DNA of 7,682 nucleotides from Planctomycetota bacterium (GCA_021826605.1 JAKAZF010000116.1:1-7682); one strand, 5' to 3'. Counted from the first letter of the stretch, positions 1 to 7,190 are shown. A program made the numbers and translations. The notes: generated from the sequence alone by a model not told the origin.

Positions 1-751
1 CAAACCCCTCAACCACCGCCGTTTTGCCTACCCCTGCCTCGCCGGTAAGGATGGGATTGTTCTGTCGGCGGCGCATGAGAATATCTATCACCTGCCGAAT
101 TTCCTCATCGCGCCCGACGATCGGGTCCAGTTCACCCGACTTGGCGCGGGCCGTGAGATCAACCGCAAATTTCGCCAGCGCCTCCTGCCGTCCCATCGCT
201 GCCGGTGCCAAAGCGCCGCCCGACTCTCCGGCCACACCTTGGGCACCCGCGGCATCGGCAGCCGCAAGTCGGTCCTCGGCAGATCCGCCGACAATCGCCG
301 CAAACTCGTCCGAAAGTCTGTCCACCTTGACTTTATTAAATTCAGCCGAGATCGACGGCAGCGAATTCTTCAAATCGCTTTCCTTAAGCAGCGCGATCAC
401 GACGTGGCCTGATCGTATCTGCTTCGATTCAAAGGCCAGCGATGCATATACCCACGCCTCCCGCAATGCTGAATCAATTCGTGATGAAATATCCGTAATC
501 GACGTGGCACCACGGGGAAGTTTATCCAGAAAGGCGGTCAGATCCGCGGCCAGCCGCGATGGATTGATATCAAAGGCACGGACAATGCGATGCAAATCGG
601 TGTCTTCGCTTTGTAATAATTGATTGATCCAGTGCGCCAGTTCCACATACGGATTGCCGCGCATCTTGCACAGTGTCGCCGCGCTCTGCATCGCCTGATA
701 CGCCACGGAATTTAATTTGCTGAACAGGTTTGCCCGCGAAATGTCAGCCAT
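1..751 (-). CDS. clpV: TssH/ClpV, AAA+ ATPase that recycles the T6SS sheath (3' part missing)
   Basis: The reading frame is open from the ATG at 751 to the left edge and gives the first 250 residues of a protein that should be about 850-900 long. It opens [20 protein letters not shown] and continues with [17 protein letters not shown] and [12 protein letters not shown], the hallmark N-terminal Clp repeat domain of T6SS ClpV rather than housekeeping ClpB. Residues about 160-195 form an Ala/Gly-rich linker, followed by the start of AAA+ domain 1 with [20 protein letters not shown] and a complete Walker A motif, GEAGVGKT, at residues 237-244. ClpV is a cytosolic hexameric unfoldase that pulls apart contracted TssB/TssC sheath so that subunits are reused. 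An AAGGA Shine-Dalgarno sits at 759-763, 7 bases before the start; two ATGs just upstream in other frames hit stops at once. The gene follows tssG by 33 bases, so it is probably in the same transcript. Walker B, the second AAA+ domain and the C-terminus lie outside the window. Confidence 0.96.
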   Translation of the reverse strand, partial: MADISRANLFSKLNSVAYQAMQSAATLCKMRGNPYVELAHWINQLLQSEDTDLHRIVRAFDINPSRLAADLTAFLDKLPRGATSITDISSRIDSALREAWVYASLAFESKQIRSGHVVIALLKESDLKNSLPSISAEFNKVKVDRLSDEFAAIVGGSAEDRLAAADAAGAQGVAGESGGALAPAAMGRQEALAKFAVDLTARAKSGELDPIVGRDEEIRQVIDILMRRRQNNPILTGEAGVGKTAVVEGF

Positions 752-784
752 TCATGCATCCTTTTATATCGCCCACCATGTATT

Positions 785-1831
785 TTACACGCCTTCATGC
801 GTGTACGTGTATTGATCGGGATCGGTCTCCATAGGCCTGGTCCACAGCCATGTGGTCTGTCCCAACGCCCCCGATTGCCCGAGCCGCGTCGCGGGCGTCT
901 CGGGTGCCAAAAGAACATATTGCACCTGCCAGTCCAAATGCAGGCCGGCGTAGAGCCGGATCCAGTCACGCAGTCGGGCAAAGCCGCTCCGGCCGGGCAG
1001 CATATGTTCGTAAACTGCCAATTTCATTGGCCCCAGACGAATTTTGAATGTGCTTTGGCATTCCCGGAAGCGGCTCCCCAGCATGACATTTCGGCCCAGC
1101 AGACCGGTGGATCGGCTCGCCCCCAGCCGCGTGATAAAGTTGGCCTCCACCGCCATCCAACGCGTGACAAATTCCACCACCTTTACGGGGATGGCAAAAT
1201 AATGGGCCAGCAACTTTTCCAATCCCCCCGGTGAACGGTTGGAATCGGTCATCCAACCGGCATTAAACAATTTGCCATGGTCGTCGATCCGGTCGCGGTT
1301 ATTGAATTCCGGCAACCCCAGGCCGATGAGGCTGCCGACATAAAGTCCGAATCGGTCGCGGTTGACCAGTTCTGTTTCGACGCTGCGGGCGGCTGAGTCG
1401 GAACTGATAAATTGCTGATTGATGGCCCAGGCGCGGTAAAAAAGCGTCATCAATCGGTGGTGCAGCAGATTGAGAAATTCCTCATGCGTACGGTCGCGAA
1501 AGTGCCGACTGCGATCCAGTACATATTCCGTCAACTGCAGTGGCATCGGCCCATTGGGACCCAGCAGACCAAAACCGCTCGTTGCTATCCGCAATTTGCC
1601 ATCGACCCGCTGAGAAACCTGCTCAATCGAGGAACGGGGAAACGACAGCGATACATGCTGCACAAACCGGTACGATTCCTGCGACGGCAAGCGCGCCTGC
1701 CCCACGGGTGCTTCACCCGAAAGGCTGCAATTCAGCAGGCGAATCGCATGATACAGATCAAAACGATCGCCGCGCTCCAGCAATTGCCGGGCTATAGGGT
1801 TTGCGGGCGTCGGCCCGGTTGTGTTGGCCAT
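785..1831 (-). CDS. tssG: TssG, T6SS baseplate wedge protein
   Basis: This 348-residue protein has the usual length of TssG (ImpH/VasB family). The N-terminus carries the family pattern RFDLYHAIRLLN (residues 23-34). The strongest signature is GLLGPNGPMPLQLTEYVLDR (88-107), followed by FLNLLHHRLMTLFYRAW (119-135), a near-diagnostic TssG stretch. The C-terminal half includes GRSGFARLRDWIRLYAG, also typical of the family. TssG acts in the cytoplasm, where with TssE, two TssF copies and TssK it forms the wedges of the baseplate on which tube and sheath assemble; this role is family knowledge. The ATG start lies inside the end of tssF, a 40-base overlap. A GAGGA at 1843-1847 is 11 bases upstream, rather far, so coupled translation from tssF is likely. 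The gene ends 33 bases before clpV. No truncation or frameshift is visible. Confidence 0.95.
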   Translation of the reverse strand: MANTTGPTPANPIARQLLERGDRFDLYHAIRLLNCSLSGEAPVGQARLPSQESYRFVQHVSLSFPRSSIEQVSQRVDGKLRIATSGFGLLGPNGPMPLQLTEYVLDRSRHFRDRTHEEFLNLLHHRLMTLFYRAWAINQQFISSDSAARSVETELVNRDRFGLYVGSLIGLGLPEFNNRDRIDDHGKLFNAGWMTDSNRSPGGLEKLLAHYFAIPVKVVEFVTRWMAVEANFITRLGASRSTGLLGRNVMLGSRFRECQSTFKIRLGPMKLAVYEHMLPGRSGFARLRDWIRLYAGLHLDWQVQYVLLAPETPATRLGQSGALGQTTWLWTRPMETDPDQYTYTHEGV

Positions 1832-3669
1832 CGGATTATCTGTCCTCGCTGGGTCGTGCGAATAACTGTCTCCGTAAACGAGTTAATCGGCGCATGCAGG
1901 GCCAAAAACTTTTCCAGAATCATGCCCAGTAAAAAAGCGCTCCCTCCCTGAAATGCCGCGTCATCCATTTCCAATGTAATTTCAATACCACGCACAAAAG
2001 TGGTCAGGCCATTGGCAATCAGTCGCCGATGCAGTGCCGCCGCCCGCACGGATCGCACGCCCGCTATCTGCAATTTATGGTTGGCGTCATGCTCGGCTGC
2101 ATAAAGCCGCAAGATGGACCGCAACGCCTCCGCCCCCTGTTCAGGTGATGCATCCACCAACGAAAGATAATTAAGTGACAGATGACTGATAAGCCGCCAT
2201 GTCGTCTCCTTTTCCGCAATCGACATGCGTGGGGCGGTAAACGGGCCATCCACCACACGAATGGCGCTGGCGGGCAAATTGCCCACCATCTGCATATCGG
2301 TAGGCGCTTTGCCCGTCGACATAAAAAGCGGTAAATCGCGGTTGGTACAAAGCGTTTCTACACCCAACTGGGTGAGGCTCGTCGAGTAGGGGACGTTTTT
2401 TTCATCCACCAGTGCAACGTACACTTCCGATCCGCCATACTGCGACCGCCCCCCGATGCGGCGCTCCTTTTCAGACGGCACGCGTGGCTCACGGCGCATC
2501 TGATAATAGGCGTTGCGCCCCGGGTCAAAATCTGTCGCGCGGTAAAATGGCTGAAATTCCTGCTGATCCTCCCGCGCCGCTCCGTAGCCCGTCACCCGGT
2601 TGATATCAAAAATTTCAAAATCCAACGGACGGGTAATATCCGGCACCACATGAAATTCATGAAAGCGATCCTCCAGATGGATGCGGCTGCAATTTTTTTC
2701 AAACAGATTAATTACCGGTGTGCATGCCAGTCGCAGATTGGATCCGGTAAGGACATTTTCCAGACGCGGGTCCCGTTGCGAAAATACAAACACAAGATCG
2801 ATTGAACTGCCGCTGGTTTTGGCCATCGCCGGTGCCAATTGCGACAGAGTGAAAAAACAAAAGCGTTGCGGCAAAGCAAAATATTCCCGCAGCAGCCGAT
2901 AGCCCGAAAATGACCGGGCACCCGTTGGCAGCAGCGCCTCGTCTTCCGCAAAGCCCTGCGGCCGAAGTTGCGATGGCTCGATGATTTGCAGCCACGGGGC
3001 GGGGGTTTGGTTCGGTTTGGCCACGATACCGATACAGGCGGAAAAAAGTTGTTCATGCAGCGGATATTGAATGCTCGTATCGCCGCTTATGTAGAAACTC
3101 AATTGATCGACCGCCATTTTGTCCAGAGCAAGCGCCGGCAAAATGCTGCTGATGCGAACCCGGAGGGCGGCACGCATCTTTTTGTTCTCTGGCAGGCCCC
3201 ACGCCGCCATCTCACGGCTGGTATAGGCGATATCACTGATCTGCAGCGGATACACCTTGAGCCCGTGGGCGGTCCGAAAGCGACAGGCCGTCACCTCATC
3301 CCGCCCAATACTGCTTTCCAAATAGGTGCCGGCCGGGATCGGAAATCCCTGGGCAAAGTTGGCGGCCTCGCGCGGATCGGGAATAAACTCCACCACGCCC
3401 ATCGCCGGCAGCGGTGCTAAGTATTGGGGGTAAATAGTCTCCAGCAGGCTCTGGGTAAAACGTGGAAATTGGGCATCGAGTTTCATGTCGATGCGTGCAG
3501 TCAGAAATGCCACACCCTCCAGCAGTCGCTCCACATAGGGATCCGGGCATGGAATTTGATCCAGACTCAGCCGCCCCGCCACCTTCGGAAATTGCTGCGC
3601 AAAATCCTTTCCCATCTCCCGAAGGAACAGCAATTCCTGCTCGTAATAATCGAGGATTCGTCTATCCAT
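1792..3669 (-). CDS. tssF: TssF, T6SS baseplate wedge protein
   Basis: This 625-residue protein is in the normal size range for TssF (ImpG/VasA family). It starts MDRRILDYYEQELLFLREMG and continues KDFAQQFPKVAGRL, the standard N-terminal signature of the family. Residues 44-90 hold the second one: PYVERLLEGVAFLTARIDMKL, then FTQSLLETIYPQYLAPLPAM. Later conserved-looking parts include SYSLL-type region GARSFSGYRLLREYFALPQRF, EFHVVPD near the middle, and a C-terminal segment with FVRGIEITLEMDDAAFQGGSAFLLGMILEKFLALHAPINSFTET, which resembles the family's last domain. TssF is the largest wedge subunit and, with TssG, binds TssE and TssK in the cytosolic baseplate (family knowledge). The ATG at 3669 overlaps the end of tssE by 8 bases in ATGGATAG, and I see no strong ribosome binding site of its own, so translation is probably coupled to tssE. 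The 3' end overlaps tssG by 40 bases. Confidence 0.96.
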   Translation of the reverse strand: MDRRILDYYEQELLFLREMGKDFAQQFPKVAGRLSLDQIPCPDPYVERLLEGVAFLTARIDMKLDAQFPRFTQSLLETIYPQYLAPLPAMGVVEFIPDPREAANFAQGFPIPAGTYLESSIGRDEVTACRFRTAHGLKVYPLQISDIAYTSREMAAWGLPENKKMRAALRVRISSILPALALDKMAVDQLSFYISGDTSIQYPLHEQLFSACIGIVAKPNQTPAPWLQIIEPSQLRPQGFAEDEALLPTGARSFSGYRLLREYFALPQRFCFFTLSQLAPAMAKTSGSSIDLVFVFSQRDPRLENVLTGSNLRLACTPVINLFEKNCSRIHLEDRFHEFHVVPDITRPLDFEIFDINRVTGYGAAREDQQEFQPFYRATDFDPGRNAYYQMRREPRVPSEKERRIGGRSQYGGSEVYVALVDEKNVPYSTSLTQLGVETLCTNRDLPLFMSTGKAPTDMQMVGNLPASAIRVVDGPFTAPRMSIAEKETTWRLISHLSLNYLSLVDASPEQGAEALRSILRLYAAEHDANHKLQIAGVRSVRAAALHRRLIANGLTTFVRGIEITLEMDDAAFQGGSAFLLGMILEKFLALHAPINSFTETVIRTTQRGQIIRWPTQPGRRPQTL

Positions 3670-4177
3670 TGCTGCGCTGCGTCACCTGGCACAAGCCGGT
3701 TTCCAAGTCTACTTCAGTTTTAACAAATAATACGTCGGGCATGGGCACCGCCCACAAATCGGCACGTATTTCAAAATCAACCCGGTTGCCGGCTGCGTCC
3801 TTCGTATTGGCCACCGCCTTAACCACGATGGTTTCCGGCAATATGCGGGGCTCATATGCCCGAATGGCATCGGCGATCATCCCCTCGAGAAGCTCCACCG
3901 AGATGCCCGATTCTGTCTGACCGCCAAGCGCCGGAATACCAAAATTCAGCACCGATCTGGCCACATTAGGCCGATCATTAAACCCATCTGAATCCGGATG
4001 GCGCGTAGAATTCAAAAGCCATCCCAAGTCACGTAGCACGGCGGTGCGAAGTTGCGTGATGGTGGCGGCGCGAACGCTGCGCGATTCTGAGGAAATGTCC
4101 GGATCATCATCATTCAAACGATCCAGCAGGAAGGGCATGAGACGATCGCGTGAAATGCTCTCATCCCCAGCCATCAT
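3662..4177 (-). CDS. tssE: TssE, gp25-like T6SS baseplate protein
   Basis: This 171-residue protein matches the TssE (ImpF/HsiF, phage T4 gp25-like lysozyme fold) family in length and motifs. Residues 10-22 read RDRLMPFLLDRLN, the usual N-terminal helix. LRTAVLRDLGWLLNSTRH (43-60) and NVARSVLNFGIPALGG (71-86) follow, then the family core IADAIRAYEPRILPETIVV (101-119) with the conserved E-P-R-I. The C-terminus DFEIRADLWAVPMPDVLFVKTEVDLETG fits the family's last strands. TssE joins baseplate to the first sheath ring; it has no lysozyme activity despite the family name (established knowledge). A strong GGAGG lies at 4182-4186. It is 4 bases from the ATG at 4177 and 7 bases from a second in-frame ATG at 4174, so the true start may be 4174 (170 residues). 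The start overlaps the tagJ stop, and the 3' end overlaps the tssF start by 8 bases. Confidence 0.95.
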   Translation of the reverse strand: MMAGDESISRDRLMPFLLDRLNDDDPDISSESRSVRAATITQLRTAVLRDLGWLLNSTRHPDSDGFNDRPNVARSVLNFGIPALGGQTESGISVELLEGMIADAIRAYEPRILPETIVVKAVANTKDAAGNRVDFEIRADLWAVPMPDVLFVKTEVDLETGLCQVTQRSNG

Positions 4178-4977
4178 TTATCCTCCGCCTGCAAAGTGTT
4201 CAGTACGACCTTCCGCACCTCCAGCAGGGGATATTCTCCATTTGCCGTCGCCAATATCCGATGCCCGGCCCCAACAGCCACGCCCGCCCGATCCTGCCAA
4301 TCCGCCGCCCGGCTCATCATCAATTTTTCGTCCCCGCACGCCGCCGTCCCAGGGTAGCGCACCGGGATAAAACCAACCGCTTTGCCCTGATTGCTCCAGG
4401 TGAAATTGGCGGGTATCCACACCAGATCACGCAGGTCCGTCGGCCTTTCAATTTGAATTTCGGCAATGTTCTTGAACGGTACCCAGTAGTAGTTGCCTTT
4501 GACAATTACTTCCAGCACCGGACCCAACCGCCCATCGGCATCGGCAATCCAGTCAAAAGGCTTGTCGTCAATGGCGCCGCCGGTGGTGGGGGCGGCTTCA
4601 AATGCGGCATCGTGCAGACGTACCGCTTCCTCCAATTGGCCGGTCGCAAAGAGCTTTGCCGATTCCACCAGCCAGCCCAGCCACGGGTCGGGTTGGCCCA
4701 GCAACATGGGGGTGGTGTCGCCCGCAAAGACGCTTTCGCGTACCGCCTCGGCTGCAATAACCTCGCGGTACACCGTCACCATCATCAATGCCGCAGCATC
4801 GAGATCGCCAATCACATTTAATTGCGTCACCGCGCGATCCCACTGCCCCAGCAGCGTGAGTAGTTGAAACAGAAATATCCGCAGTTTTGCGTCGGTGGGG
4901 GCCTTGCGGACGGCTTTTTCAACCTCGGCAAGTGCCGCGATTGGCTTACCTTCACGAATGAGCGCCTCGGCCGTCAA
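4174..4977 (-). CDS. tagJ: TagJ/ImpE (HsiE1-type) accessory protein of the T6SS sheath-ClpV cycle
   Basis: The 267-residue product is a full-length ImpE/TagJ family member. Residues 1-60 form a TPR-like helical start (AEALIREGKPIAALAEVEKA, then DAKLRIFLFQLLTLLGQWDRA), which is the standard opening of ImpE proteins. The C-terminal half has the other family signature, VLEVIVKGNYYWVPFKNIAE (154-173), followed by RPTDLRDLVWIPANFTW and GFIPVRYPG (202-210). In P. aeruginosa the homologue HsiE1 binds TssB and ClpV and occurs only in some T6SS classes. The start is TTG at 4977: there is no ATG or GTG between it and the in-frame TAA at 4999-5001. An AAAGG at 4987-4991 lies 9 bases upstream, and a GGGG at 4982-4985 lies 4 bases upstream. 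Starting here also aligns with the expected family N-terminus. A weak start would suit a low-copy accessory protein after the abundant Hcp. The stop overlaps the tssE start in ATGA. Confidence 0.93.
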   Translation of the reverse strand: MTAEALIREGKPIAALAEVEKAVRKAPTDAKLRIFLFQLLTLLGQWDRAVTQLNVIGDLDAAALMMVTVYREVIAAEAVRESVFAGDTTPMLLGQPDPWLGWLVESAKLFATGQLEEAVRLHDAAFEAAPTTGGAIDDKPFDWIADADGRLGPVLEVIVKGNYYWVPFKNIAEIQIERPTDLRDLVWIPANFTWSNQGKAVGFIPVRYPGTAACGDEKLMMSRAADWQDRAGVAVGAGHRILATANGEYPLLEVRKVVLNTLQAEDK

Positions 4978-5012
4978 ATAGCCCCGCCTTTCAACCCGTT
5001 ATAGCTTTAAGC

Positions 5013-5048
5013 AGATCGCACCGATTCAATCGTGAATCGGTGCGATCT
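5013..5048 (-). promoter_or_regulatory. Perfect 16-bp stem-loop downstream of hcp
   Basis: Arms AGATCGCACCGATTCA (5013-5028) and its exact reverse complement (5033-5048) enclose a 4-base loop. In the minus-strand transcript the hairpin starts 21 bases after the hcp stop and ends 35 bases before the tagJ TTG start. After a 3-base bulge, a further TTTA/TAAA pairing can lengthen the stem. There is no run of T after the stem on either strand, so it is not a textbook intrinsic terminator. It could protect the 3' end of an hcp message, be an RNase processing site, cause partial termination, or be a protein-binding operator. The inverted repeat is certain; the role is inference. Confidence 0.6.
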
Positions 5049-5069
5049 TAAAATCTTCTCACGCAGTGC

Positions 5070-5555
5070 TTATTCCGGTGCGTTTTGCGCCACGTCATAT
5101 TTAAGCTCAACGGAACTACCTGCTTCACCTTTATCCGAAATAGGTGTGGCTTTGAATTCAAACTTGGTGTAACTGATGGAAAGACTGACCGATACATCGC
5201 CAAGGCCCAGCCCCGTATCGCTTATGGAGTAGCTACTGAAAGCGCAATCGGTAAGCTTCCAAGTACTGTACTTCACCTGCCCCTTCGAGGCGGTCACCGA
5301 CTCAATCTCAATCGTCGTTACCGTGGTACCCGTCAGGCAATATTTGGCGATGGTTGGCAATGCACTGCAGCCGGGAAAACTCACACTAATCTCGTTGCAT
5401 ACGCCTTCACCGCCCGATCGGCCACCACTCGAATTCGGCATGCCACCGCCTGCATTGGCGAACGACACCTGCATAGCTTGAAGATCAATCCATTTTTCGT
5501 GTTCCTTCTGTGTGCTTTCCCCTTCGATTCCCTCAATCTTCATGTACATACCCAT
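5070..5555 (-). CDS. hcp: Hcp (TssD), T6SS inner tube protein
   Basis: The 161-residue product begins MGMYMKIEGIEGES and continues with KEHEKWIDLQAMQVSF, the usual Hcp opening (a K-I-x-G-I-x-G-E-S strand followed by a W-I strand). A Gly/Ser-rich loop at residues 36-51 precedes the second half, which has YCLTGTTVTTIEIESV, a YSTWKLTDCAFSSYSIS stretch and SISYTKFEFKATP (residues 126-138), all matching the Hcp beta-barrel pattern. Hcp hexamers stack into the tube that is ejected by sheath contraction and also carry effectors. The ATG at 5555 is chosen because GGAG at 5563-5566 is 7 bases upstream and the protein then starts at the family's first strand. A longer frame from a TTG at 5603 adds 16 residues with no Hcp similarity and runs through an inverted repeat. 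There are four cysteines (53, 63, 73, 104), somewhat many for an Hcp. The gene is flanked by inverted repeats on both sides. Confidence 0.95.
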   Translation of the reverse strand: MGMYMKIEGIEGESTQKEHEKWIDLQAMQVSFANAGGGMPNSSGGRSGGEGVCNEISVSFPGCSALPTIAKYCLTGTTVTTIEIESVTASKGQVKYSTWKLTDCAFSSYSISDTGLGLGDVSVSLSISYTKFEFKATPISDKGEAGSSVELKYDVAQNAPE

Positions 5556-5562
5556 TGCAATG

Positions 5563-5566
5563 CTCC
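5563..5566 (-). promoter_or_regulatory. Ribosome binding site of hcp
   Basis: On the minus strand GGAG ends 7 bases before the ATG at 5555. This spacing decides for the 161-residue Hcp and against the upstream TTG start at 5603. Confidence 0.7.
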
Positions 5567-5581
5567 AATTCTTAAATATCC

Positions 5582-5639
5582 GAGCCGCCTGATTCGGCTC
5601 CAACCACTTTTACACACGGCTCCCCAACACAGGGGCCGT
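5582..5639 (-). promoter_or_regulatory. Two inverted repeats in the tssC-hcp gap (hcp leader)
   Basis: On the + strand, GAGCCG at 5582-5587 pairs with CGGCTC at 5595-5600 across a 7-base loop. A second hairpin joins ACGGC plus CCC (5616-5624) with GGG plus GCCGT (5632-5639 region), with one bulged T at 5621. CGGCTCC occurs twice (5595-5601 and 5617-5623), so the arm at 5582-5587 could pair with either copy, making the two structures mutually exclusive in part. The nearer hairpin ends 15 bases upstream of the hcp ribosome binding site. They follow the tssC stop and lack a T-run, so termination is doubtful. The repeats are visible; a regulatory role is a guess. Confidence 0.35.
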
Positions 5640-5645
5640 AACATT

Positions 5646-7133
5646 TTATTTCTTCGCCGACTTTAACTTCGATACCAACCGCAACGAAACGGTCAAACCT
5701 TCCAACTGATAATGCGGCCGGAGGTAAAATTTGGAGGTGTAATACCCCGGGTTACCCGGAATCTCCTCCACCTCCACCTCCGCGGCCGCCAATGGTCGGC
5801 GGGCTTTGGCCTCTTCCGTGGCATTGCGCGGGTCGGGTTCAACGTACTGTTTGATCCATTTATTAAGCCATTTGACCATATCATCTTTTTCTTTGAAGCC
5901 GCCGACCTTGTCACGCACCATGCATTTGAGGAAGTGGGCAAACCGACAACTGGCAAACAGATACGGCAAACGGGCCGCCAAATTGGCATTGGCGGTTGCA
6001 TCAGGGTCGTCATACTCCGCCGGTTTGTGCAGTGATTGCGCCCCGATGAATACGGCATAATCTGTGTTTTTCCAGTGCAACAGCGGCATCAAGCCGTTCT
6101 TGGCCAGCTCAGCCTCGCGCCGGTCGGTAATGGCAATCTCAGTGGGGCACTTCATATCCACGCCGCCATCGTCCGTCGGAAAAGTATGGCACGGCAGGCC
6201 CTCCACCATGCCGCCACTTTCCACCCCGCGGATGCGAGCGCACCAGCCATAAAGTTTGAAAGCACGGTTTATATTAACGCCCATGGCAAAGGCAGAATTG
6301 GACCACACGTAATTATCGTGCTTGGCCCCTTCCATATTCTCTTCAAAGGCGAATTCTTCCACCGGATTGGTTTTGGCCCCATACGGCAACCGGGATAGAA
6401 ACCGTGGCATCGTCAAACCGATGTAACGTGAATCTTCCGATTCACGCAGCGAACGCCACGGCGCATATTCCGCCGTCTGAAATATTTTGGTCAAATCACG
6501 CGGGTCGGCCAATTGCCGCCATGAATCAAAATTCATCAGCGATGGCGAACTCGCCGCAATGAACGGGGCATGGGCGGCGGCCGCTATTTGGGCCATTCCG
6601 CTGAGAATTTCAACATCCGGCGGGCTGTGGTCAAATTCATAATCACCAATCAGACAACCATATGGTGCGCCACCGGGCGTGCCATATTCCTCTTCATAAA
6701 CTTTCTTGAACAGCGGGCTTTGATCCCACGCCGTCCCTTTGAATTTTTTAAGTGTCTTGCCCACATCCTTTTTGGATATGTTCATCACCCGAATCTTCAG
6801 GTTTTCATCCGTTTCCGTGTTATTCACCAGATAATGCAATCCGCGCCAGGAGCCTTCCAACCGGCGGAACTCCTCATGGTGCATGATCAGGTTAACTTGT
6901 TCGGAAATTTTTTTGTCCAATTCCGCAATGATGGATTCAATACTCCGGCGGGCGTCATCCGAAATCAGCGCCGTGCGCTGTAACGCCTGTTCCACCAGCG
7001 TACCGACCGCCTCGCGAACCATCTGCGATGCTTCGTCGGTTTTCGTGCCGATGTTTTTACTCAGCAAACTGGAAAATTCATCTACTGTTTTAAGGTCCTT
7101 AACCGGTGAGGACGCTTGTTGTTCGGGCGTCAT
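5646..7133 (-). CDS. tssC: TssC/VipB, large subunit of the T6SS contractile sheath
   Basis: The 495-residue protein has the expected TssC (ImpC/VipB/HsiC) length. After an N-terminal helical region comes the family signature HHEEFRRLEGSWRGLHYLV (residues 85-103), followed by LKIRVMNISKKDV. YGTPGGAPYGCLIGDYEF (150-167) and the alanine-rich AQIAAAAHAPFIAASSP (181-197) are likewise diagnostic, as is LTMPRFLSRLPYG farther on. The C-terminus contains LPYLFASCRFAHFLKCMVRDKVG and a final PGYYTSKFYLRPHYQLEGLTVSLRLVSKL, the family's closing strands. TssC and TssB form heterodimers that polymerise into the sheath around the Hcp tube and contract to fire it. In several systems the N-terminal helix of TssC is the ClpV handle; whether it still serves that role alongside TagJ is not readable here. 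The ATG at 7133 has GGAGA at 7141-7145, 7 bases upstream. The gene follows tssB by 69 bases and precedes hcp by 90. Confidence 0.97.
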   Translation of the reverse strand: MTPEQQASSPVKDLKTVDEFSSLLSKNIGTKTDEASQMVREAVGTLVEQALQRTALISDDARRSIESIIAELDKKISEQVNLIMHHEEFRRLEGSWRGLHYLVNNTETDENLKIRVMNISKKDVGKTLKKFKGTAWDQSPLFKKVYEEEYGTPGGAPYGCLIGDYEFDHSPPDVEILSGMAQIAAAAHAPFIAASSPSLMNFDSWRQLADPRDLTKIFQTAEYAPWRSLRESEDSRYIGLTMPRFLSRLPYGAKTNPVEEFAFEENMEGAKHDNYVWSNSAFAMGVNINRAFKLYGWCARIRGVESGGMVEGLPCHTFPTDDGGVDMKCPTEIAITDRREAELAKNGLMPLLHWKNTDYAVFIGAQSLHKPAEYDDPDATANANLAARLPYLFASCRFAHFLKCMVRDKVGGFKEKDDMVKWLNKWIKQYVEPDPRNATEEAKARRPLAAAEVEVEEIPGNPGYYTSKFYLRPHYQLEGLTVSLRLVSKLKSAKK

Positions 7134-7175
7134 ACGCTAGTCTCCAAGTAGGTTGATCGATCCGTCTGTTTTCCA

Positions 7176-7190
7176 GGCCGCCGGCCGGCC
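7176..7190 (-). promoter_or_regulatory. GC-rich short inverted repeat in the tssB-tssC gap
   Basis: GGCCG (7176-7180) and CGGCC (7186-7190) can form a 5-bp stem with a 5-base loop, inside a GGC/CCG-rich patch that begins 12 bases after the tssB stop. No T-run follows. It is short and could be chance in GC-rich DNA; it is listed because each of the three longer gaps in the operon has such an element. Confidence 0.2.

Noticed and set aside
24..623. 199-codon open frame on the + strand
   Set aside because: It is antisense to clpV, whose protein is clearly recognisable with a Walker A motif; the + strand product is low-complexity Ser/Arg/Ala and resembles no family.
4150..4821. 223-codon open frame on the + strand
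   Set aside because: It is antisense to tagJ and has His/Arg/Pro-rich composition typical of a shadow frame; no ribosome binding site or motif supports it.
5013..5048. Intrinsic terminator ending the operon after hcp
   Set aside because: The stem is strong but no T-run follows on either strand, and five T6SS genes that must be expressed lie downstream on the same strand. Partial termination cannot be excluded.
5036..5060. Promoter for tagJ and the baseplate genes or for hcp within the gaps
   Set aside because: I could not find a convincing pair of -35 and -10 boxes with proper spacing on the minus strand in either the hcp-tagJ or the tssC-hcp gap; the AT-rich bits are too short to call.
5085..5666. 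193-codon open frame on the + strand covering hcp and its leader
   Set aside because: Antisense to hcp, which has a good start and clear family motifs; the product is not recognisable.
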